Assembly (NCBI GenBank): GCA_902462325.1
Contig: CABQBF010000099.1
Location: 1-9,426, forward strand
DNA: 9,426 nucleotides
From: an uncultured Peptococcaceae bacterium
GTDB lineage: Bacteria; Bacillota; Peptococcia; Peptococcales; Peptococcaceae
Reading direction: 5' to 3'
This document shows positions 6,861-9,426 of the stretch, piece by piece. Under the pieces are notes generated by a model. The model was not told the origin of the DNA, did not search any database, and was given only the letters and a program-made list of their open reading frames with translations. Within the stretch, counting starts at the first letter, position 1. Each line of letters begins with the position of its first letter. The position numbers and the translations under genes were made by a program.

Positions 6861-6934
6861 TCGGGATGACAGGATTCGAACCTGCGGCCTCCTCGTCCCG
6901 AACGAGGCGCTCTACCAAGCTGAGCCACATCCCG
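6861..6934 (-). tRNA. tRNA-Pro, anticodon CGG
   Basis: The 74-base gene folds as a full cloverleaf: acceptor CGGGATG with CATCCCG, D stem GCTC with GAGC, anticodon stem CCTCG with CGAGG around the loop TTCGGGA, a 5-base variable region, and T arm GCAGG-TTCGAAT-CCTGT. The anticodon is CGG, reading the proline codon CCG, followed by the G37 typical of proline tRNAs. The discriminator is A and the 3' CCA is not encoded. It has its own promoter and terminator. Confidence 0.97.
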
Positions 6935-6966
6935 ATATAGAAGTATATGAAATTCATAGCTTCTAT

Positions 6967-6995
6967 ATTGTAATACCTTCTGTTTTTTTTGTCAA
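6967..6995 (-). promoter_or_regulatory. Promoter of tRNA-Pro, overlapping the end of tenI
   Basis: The minus strand has a perfect TTGACA (6990-6995), a 17-base spacer and TACAAT (6967-6972, 5 of 6). The predicted start near 6960 gives a precursor leader of about 25 bases before the tRNA. The TGA inside the -35 box (6992-6994) is the stop codon of tenI. Confidence 0.85.
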
Positions 6996-7573
6996 CCAAT
7001 CTGCCAGAAAAAATTTTCCTGTGTCATGGATTGACTCATCACACAAGCACCGGCCACGCCGCTCTGTTGCAACAGTGGATAGGTTTTTGCATTGATACCG
7101 CCAATGGCATACACAGGGATGGACACATTCTCACAAATCTGCTGCAAAAATTCCAATCCCCGCGGTGCTACATCTTTTTTACAAGCGGTGGCAAAAATAT
7201 GTCCGGCAATCAGTGCGCCAGCGCCCCACTGTTCTGCTTGCCAAGCTTCTTCCCTGCTATGCACTGATACCCAAACCCGTTCAAAGTCTGTGAACGATTT
7301 ATAGTTATCAGCAAATAGCGGAAACGATACCTGTATCTGCTTAAGCTGCAACGCCCTAGCAACCGCAACATACTGATTCGGTATCAACGGCACACCGTAA
7401 GATTCCACTGCTTGTTGGCATTGTCGGGCTAACTGCAAATATGCATCTTCTGATAAATCTTTTTCCCTTAAAATAACTGCCGACACGCCGGAACGAGCTA
7501 ATCGCCGCACTTGCTGCAAAAAATCGCCATTACACAGCTTGCGGTTGGTCACTGCTATAACTTCCGTCTCCAT
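6992..7573 (-). CDS. tenI: TenI-like thiazole tautomerase (ThiE/TenI family)
   Basis: A TIM-barrel protein of the ThiE/TenI family, 193 residues from METEVIAVTNRKL. Features fit TenI, which aromatises the ThiG product to the thiazole carboxylate phosphate, better than ThiE, thiamine phosphate synthase. It has ILREKDLSEDAY (about 34-45), VHSREEA (104-110) and GHIFATACKKDVAPRGL (124-140), whose His 125 matches the TenI catalytic His, then IPVYAIGGI (152-160), the phosphate-binding turn. The ThiE NDR motif after the third strand is replaced by PNQY. A start at 7591 adds six residues (MCGCED) and overlaps thiH by 14 bases; I prefer the ATG at 7573, four bases after the thiH stop and beginning where the first strand should. 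Neither start has a strong ribosome binding site, so translational coupling to thiH is likely. Third gene of thiG-thiH-tenI. Confidence 0.8.
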   Translation of the reverse strand: METEVIAVTNRKLCNGDFLQQVRRLARSGVSAVILREKDLSEDAYLQLARQCQQAVESYGVPLIPNQYVAVARALQLKQIQVSFPLFADNYKSFTDFERVWVSVHSREEAWQAEQWGAGALIAGHIFATACKKDVAPRGLEFLQQICENVSIPVYAIGGINAKTYPLLQQSGVAGACVMSQSMTQENFFWQIG

Positions 7574-7577
7574 ATCT

Positions 7578-8732
7578 TCACACCCGCACATAATCGATAT
7601 ATACCGGCTGCAGCCCCCTCTTTCGCAGCATGGCGTCCACCTCTGCTACACTGCGGGAATCCGAGATTTCAAACTGCTCGTCACCCTTCTTTGCTTCCTC
7701 ATGACCGCCCACACTCACCTGCACGCCGGCAGAAATTTTTGTGGCGCACATACCTACTACATGATCGCGGAAGCCAGCCCGTTCTCTGGTAGAGATGGTA
7801 ATACCGGCGTATGGCAAAAACAGCCGGTAAGCCAGCATGACCTGCAATAGCTGCGTTTCATGCACATCGTTAGGGTTATTATCCGCCCTATTCAAATAAG
7901 GCCGCATACGAGGACAGGAAAACGAAATTTCAGCCTGCGGATATTTCTGCTGCGTGTAATAGGCATGCAAACCAGCAGAAAAAGCATCTTTACGAAAATT
8001 ATCCAGCCCCAACAGCGCTCCAAAAGCTACACCACGCATACCGCCTAAAAGTGCCCGCTCCTGCGCGTAAAACCGATAGGGAAACACTCGCTTATGCCCA
8101 CTTAAATGCACCTGTTCATATTTATCCGTATGATAGGTTTCCTGATAAACAGAAACAAAATCGGCGCCGCATTGGTTGAGATAACGATATTCCTCACTGT
8201 TCAACGGATAAATTTCAATGCCTACATTACGAAAATATTTAGCCGCCAGCTTCACCGCCTCACCGATATACTCCACACCGGAAGCAGCCCGAGATTCGCC
8301 TGTCAGCAGTAAAATTTCCTGCAAGCCAGTATCTGCAATAGCCTGCAGCTCTTGCTCAATTTCTTCCATAGTCAGCTTAGCCCGCCGGATATGATTGTGA
8401 CAGTTAAATCCGCAATACACGCAATGGTTTTCACAGTAATTGGCAATGTAAAGCGGCGTAAATAAACATACTGATGTGCCGAAATGCTTTCTGGTTTCCT
8501 TCTGCGCCTTTTGCGCCATCTGCTCCAAAAAAGGCAGCGCAGCAGGAGATAGCAGCGCTCCAAAGTCGTCAAGGGAGAGCCGTTCTTTTCCCAATGCCTG
8601 CTGTACCTCCCGCGCTGTATAGCTGTCATAATCATAGGCTGCTGTACGAGCCAGCACCTTTTCCATAATGTCCGACTGGATCACTTCCATGTCGGGCAAA
8701 TACTCCATGTGATCGATATGATTCAAATTCAT
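7578..8732 (-). CDS. thiH: 2-iminoacetate synthase ThiH, radical SAM
   Basis: ThiH cleaves tyrosine with S-adenosylmethionine radical chemistry to give dehydroglycine (2-iminoacetate) and p-cresol; the dehydroglycine feeds ThiG. The protein has 384 residues, the normal length, starting MNLNHIDHMEYLPDMEV. The [4Fe-4S] motif CxxxCxxC is C100-C104-C107 in NYCENHCVYCGF. LLLTGES (about 140-146) is the usual second radical-SAM strand, and the biotin/thiamine-synthase-associated C-terminal region follows (ISFSCPRMRPYLNRADNN, then ITISTRERAGFRDHVVGM). The ATG at 8732 is served by GGAGGA (8739-8744), which lies inside the last codons of thiG; the gap between the genes is 2 bases. ThiH in place of the glycine oxidase ThiO fits an anaerobe. 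Very secure. Confidence 0.97.
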   Translation of the reverse strand: MNLNHIDHMEYLPDMEVIQSDIMEKVLARTAAYDYDSYTAREVQQALGKERLSLDDFGALLSPAALPFLEQMAQKAQKETRKHFGTSVCLFTPLYIANYCENHCVYCGFNCHNHIRRAKLTMEEIEQELQAIADTGLQEILLLTGESRAASGVEYIGEAVKLAAKYFRNVGIEIYPLNSEEYRYLNQCGADFVSVYQETYHTDKYEQVHLSGHKRVFPYRFYAQERALLGGMRGVAFGALLGLDNFRKDAFSAGLHAYYTQQKYPQAEISFSCPRMRPYLNRADNNPNDVHETQLLQVMLAYRLFLPYAGITISTRERAGFRDHVVGMCATKISAGVQVSVGGHEEAKKGDEQFEISDSRSVAEVDAMLRKRGLQPVYIDYVRV

Positions 8733-8734
8733 AG

Positions 8735-9412
8735 CTAGTCCTCCAAAAAACCTGTCAGGGGACTGGATGCCTCCGCCTGCCGTTCCAATACACGCCCGAA
8801 TCCCGCCAGATAAGCCCGACGGCCTGCTTCTATCGCCAACTTAAAGGCAGCCGCCATTTGCCCCACATTTCCAGCAGTAGCAATGGCCGTATTGGCCATA
8901 ATGGCATCTACGCCCATTTCCATAGCTTCACAGGCCTGAGACGGTCGCCCAATGCCGGCGTCCACAATAATAGGCAAATCAATTTCATCCACCAAAATTT
9001 GAATAAATTCTTTGGTAGCCAGCCCTTTGTTACTGCCGATCGGCGCTGCTAAAGGCATCACTGCCGCTGCACCGGCATCTGCCAGAGAACGGGCTACATT
9101 CAAGTCTGGATACATATAGGGCAATACGATAAATCCTTCTTTAGCCAATAATTCAGTGGCTTTCAATGTTTCATAATTATCCGGCAGCAAATATTTGCTG
9201 TCACGGATGACCTCCACCTTTACAAAATCGCCACAGCCAAGGGCCCGGGCTAGCCTGGCAATGCGCAGCGCTTCTTCTGCCGTACGGGCGCCGGAAGTAT
9301 TAGGCAGCAAGGTAACCCCTTCGGGAATATATTCTAAAATATTTTCTGCGCCGCCGGCATTCGCCCGGCGCAGCGCCAATGTAACGATCTGCGCGCCGCC
9401 CTGCTCTGCCAC
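8735..9412 (-). CDS. thiG: Thiazole synthase ThiG, N-terminus missing at the window edge
   Basis: ThiG assembles the thiazole phosphate from deoxyxylulose 5-phosphate, dehydroglycine and ThiS thiocarboxylate. The visible 225 residues cover almost the whole barrel: IVTLALRR (9-16), LLPNTSGARTAEEA (35-48), FVKVEVI with the Schiff-base Lys 65, VLPYMYPD (96-103), MPLAAPIGSNKGL (119-131), PIIVDAGIGRPSQA (147-160) and a phosphate-binding region ending in MANTAIA. ThiG normally has about 255 residues, so roughly 30 N-terminal ones, including the first strand and GTG(K) motif, are absent. A GTG at 9412 could formally start the protein but falls inside the conserved core (the expected sequence is AVAEQGG) and has no ribosome binding site. 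Upstream in frame comes a TAA (9421-9419), inside an inverted repeat that looks artefactual. The true start therefore lies outside the window. First visible gene of the operon; thiS and thiF may precede it. Confidence 0.95.
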   Translation of the reverse strand: MAEQGGAQIVTLALRRANAGGAENILEYIPEGVTLLPNTSGARTAEEALRIARLARALGCGDFVKVEVIRDSKYLLPDNYETLKATELLAKEGFIVLPYMYPDLNVARSLADAGAAAVMPLAAPIGSNKGLATKEFIQILVDEIDLPIIVDAGIGRPSQACEAMEMGVDAIMANTAIATAGNVGQMAAAFKLAIEAGRRAYLAGFGRVLERQAEASSPLTGFLED

Positions 9413-9426
9413 AGCTCGTTACATTG
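9377..9426. repeat. Terminal inverted repeat at the window end
   Basis: CAATGTAACGA (9377-9387) and TCGTTACATTG (9416-9426) are exact reverse complements of 11 bases separated by 28. The second copy is the very last 11 bases of the window and replaces expected ThiG coding sequence. This pattern is typical of a fold-back chimera at a contig end. Confidence 0.8.

Noticed and set aside
6861..6934. tRNA gene as an integration (att) site
   Set aside because: No integrase gene, no duplicated tRNA 3' end and no other mobile-island features are nearby; the transposase remnant is not site-specific for tRNAs.
8735..9426. TPP riboswitch for the thiazole operon
   Set aside because: No THI-box signature is visible in the window; if present it would lie upstream of the operon, beyond base 9426.
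9413..9426. True nonsense mutation making thiG a pseudogene
   Set aside because: The stop lies entirely within an exact inverted copy of nearby sequence at the last bases of the window, so an end artefact is the better explanation; thiG, thiH and tenI otherwise show no decay.

Overview
The window reads as an ordinary chromosomal segment of a moderate-GC, anaerobic Firmicute, most likely a member of the Negativicutes (inference). The pointers are strong AGGAGG-type ribosome binding sites, a ribonuclease Y gene, sigma-A-type promoters, and a thiazole branch built on ThiH, the oxygen-sensitive tyrosine-dependent enzyme. It holds six intact or nearly intact protein genes, one truncated permease gene, one tRNA gene and one decayed transposase.

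Left third (1-4036): a truncated SLC13/DASS-type anion permease gene runs off the left edge on the minus strand. Next comes a 670-residue alkaline-phosphatase-superfamily phosphodiesterase on the same strand, with its own terminator. A LysR-type regulator is transcribed divergently from the phosphodiesterase. A LysR gene facing an enzyme gene, with an anion permease beyond, suggests a small regulated uptake and hydrolysis locus whose substrate cannot be read from the sequence.

Middle (4037-6860): a near-perfect bidirectional terminator separates the regulator from rny (ribonuclease Y, minus strand). Upstream of rny is about 1.2 kb without an intact gene. On the minus strand it carries a textbook promoter, a leader faintly resembling a yybP-ykoY aptamer and a terminator-like hairpin. 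On the plus strand it carries the C-terminal part of an IS481-like transposase, broken by a stop codon and frameshift-like decay.

Right third (6861-9426): a tRNA-Pro(CGG) gene with its own promoter and terminator lies just downstream of a compact minus-strand thiazole operon, thiG-thiH-tenI. ThiG and ThiH make the thiazole phosphate of thiamine and TenI aromatises it. The -35 box of the tRNA promoter contains the stop codon of tenI. No terminator is visible between them, so operon readthrough could also reach the tRNA.

The last 11 bases of the window are an exact inverted copy of bases 9377-9387, inside thiG. They place an in-frame stop where ThiG should continue. This looks more like a fold-back artefact at a contig end than a real nonsense mutation. 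I found no CRISPR array, defence system, prophage or clearly new system. The least explained parts are the rny upstream leader and the phosphodiesterase/permease locus.
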